A stretch of DNA of 5,234 bases from positions 1 to 5,234 of the forward strand of contig JBBRPG010000221.1 in the NCBI GenBank assembly GCA_038228485.1, written 5' to 3'. Origin of the DNA: DATARH01 sp038228485. Its GTDB lineage: Bacteria; Pseudomonadota; Alphaproteobacteria; ATCC43930; CGMCC-115725. A model generated the notes under the pieces. It had not been told where the DNA came from, ran no database searches, and saw only the letters and a list, made by a program, of their open reading frames with translations. Positions within the stretch are counted from its first letter, which is position 1. Every line of letters begins with the position of its first letter. Both the position numbers and the translations under genes were made by a program. Positions 4,994 through 5,234 of this stretch are shown here, piece after piece.

Positions 4994-5234
4994 TCACGCA
5001 GTCGCCCCGGCGTCTGTCGTCTGGGCTTCCGGGTCGGGCAGGTCGCGGGCGCTGGTGAACACCGCGACGGCGAGCTTTTCCTGTCGGCCGCGGATCTCGA
5101 TTTCCTCTCGATGGAGATCGGGCAGGTCGAGCCCGGCCCGGGTCAGCACCTACTGCGACACCACCAGCTCGGCCCGGTACAGCTTGGTCAGCCCCTCGAT
5201 GCGGCTGGCGGTGTTTACCGCGTCGCCGACTGCG
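4994..5234 (-). pseudogene. class III adenylate/guanylate cyclase, C-terminal part, with in-frame amber codon
   Basis: The gene enters from the right edge. The visible frame begins AVGDAVNTASRIEGLTKLYR, the conserved GDxVNxASR segment of class III nucleotidyl cyclases, which make cAMP or cGMP from ATP or GTP. In this segment the Asn and Arg normally act in catalysis. After 27 codons the frame meets TAG (5152-5150). It then continues for 51 codons without a shift, through IEIRGRQEKLAVAVFTSARD, which matches the usual cyclase C-terminal end, and stops at TGA (4996-4994). Homologues often read about S-x-Q-V-L at this point, so TAG may be a CAG or other sense codon changed by one base. Either the gene is a recent pseudogene, the protein is shortened by 51 residues, or the base is a sequencing error. 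The family call is firm; the pseudogene call is not. Confidence 0.72.

Noticed and set aside
4806..4997. 63-codon minus-strand frame covering the third repeat
   Set aside because: It runs through the palindromic repeat and the antisense end of the peroxidase gene, and has no supporting ribosome site.
5150..5152. Amber codon read as pyrrolysine or by a suppressor tRNA
   Set aside because: Class III cyclases are not known to use pyrrolysine, the site is not catalytic, and nothing in the window hints at suppression. A mutation or sequencing error is simpler.

Overview
The window looks like chromosomal DNA from a GC-rich alphaproteobacterium. Three things point there: strongly GC-biased codon use, a RecX of the alphaproteobacterial type, and three kinds of palindromic intergenic repeat that resemble those common in Hyphomicrobiales and Rhodospirillales genomes. 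The exact order cannot be fixed from the sequence. No tRNA, rRNA, transposase, CRISPR array or phage structural gene is visible.

Layout. Bases 1-104 (minus) hold the first 34 codons of a luciferase-like flavin monooxygenase. Bases 192-1616 (minus) encode an MdtD-like MFS drug exporter of the DHA2 (EmrB/QacA) type. Bases 1617-1932 are non-coding and carry a small dyad, a hairpin in the exporter leader, a terminator-like hairpin and a cloverleaf-like GC-rich repeat. Bases 1933-2151 (minus) encode a 72-residue two-helix membrane protein of the superinfection-immunity family. It is divergent from recX (2230-2784, plus). recX converges on a PaiB-like FMN-binding protein (2868-3494, minus), with a nested palindromic repeat between them. 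The PaiB-like gene lies 3 bases downstream of a LysE-family exporter gene (3498-4133, minus), so these two form an operon. Divergent from that operon is an exported, cysteine-type glutathione peroxidase (4257-4868, plus). A third palindromic repeat follows. The window ends in the C-terminal part of a class III adenylate/guanylate cyclase (4994-5234, minus) that carries an in-frame amber codon.

Functional reading. Most of the genes are housekeeping or accessory: export (MFS, LysE), peroxide defence (Gpx), modulation of RecA (RecX) and flavin-dependent proteins. Apart from the LysE-PaiB pair they do not look like one pathway. I found no convincing new multi-gene system. The points most worth checking are the amber codon in the cyclase, the repeat that supplies the recX stop codon, the second start inside the peroxidase gene, and the small immunity-like membrane protein opposite recX.
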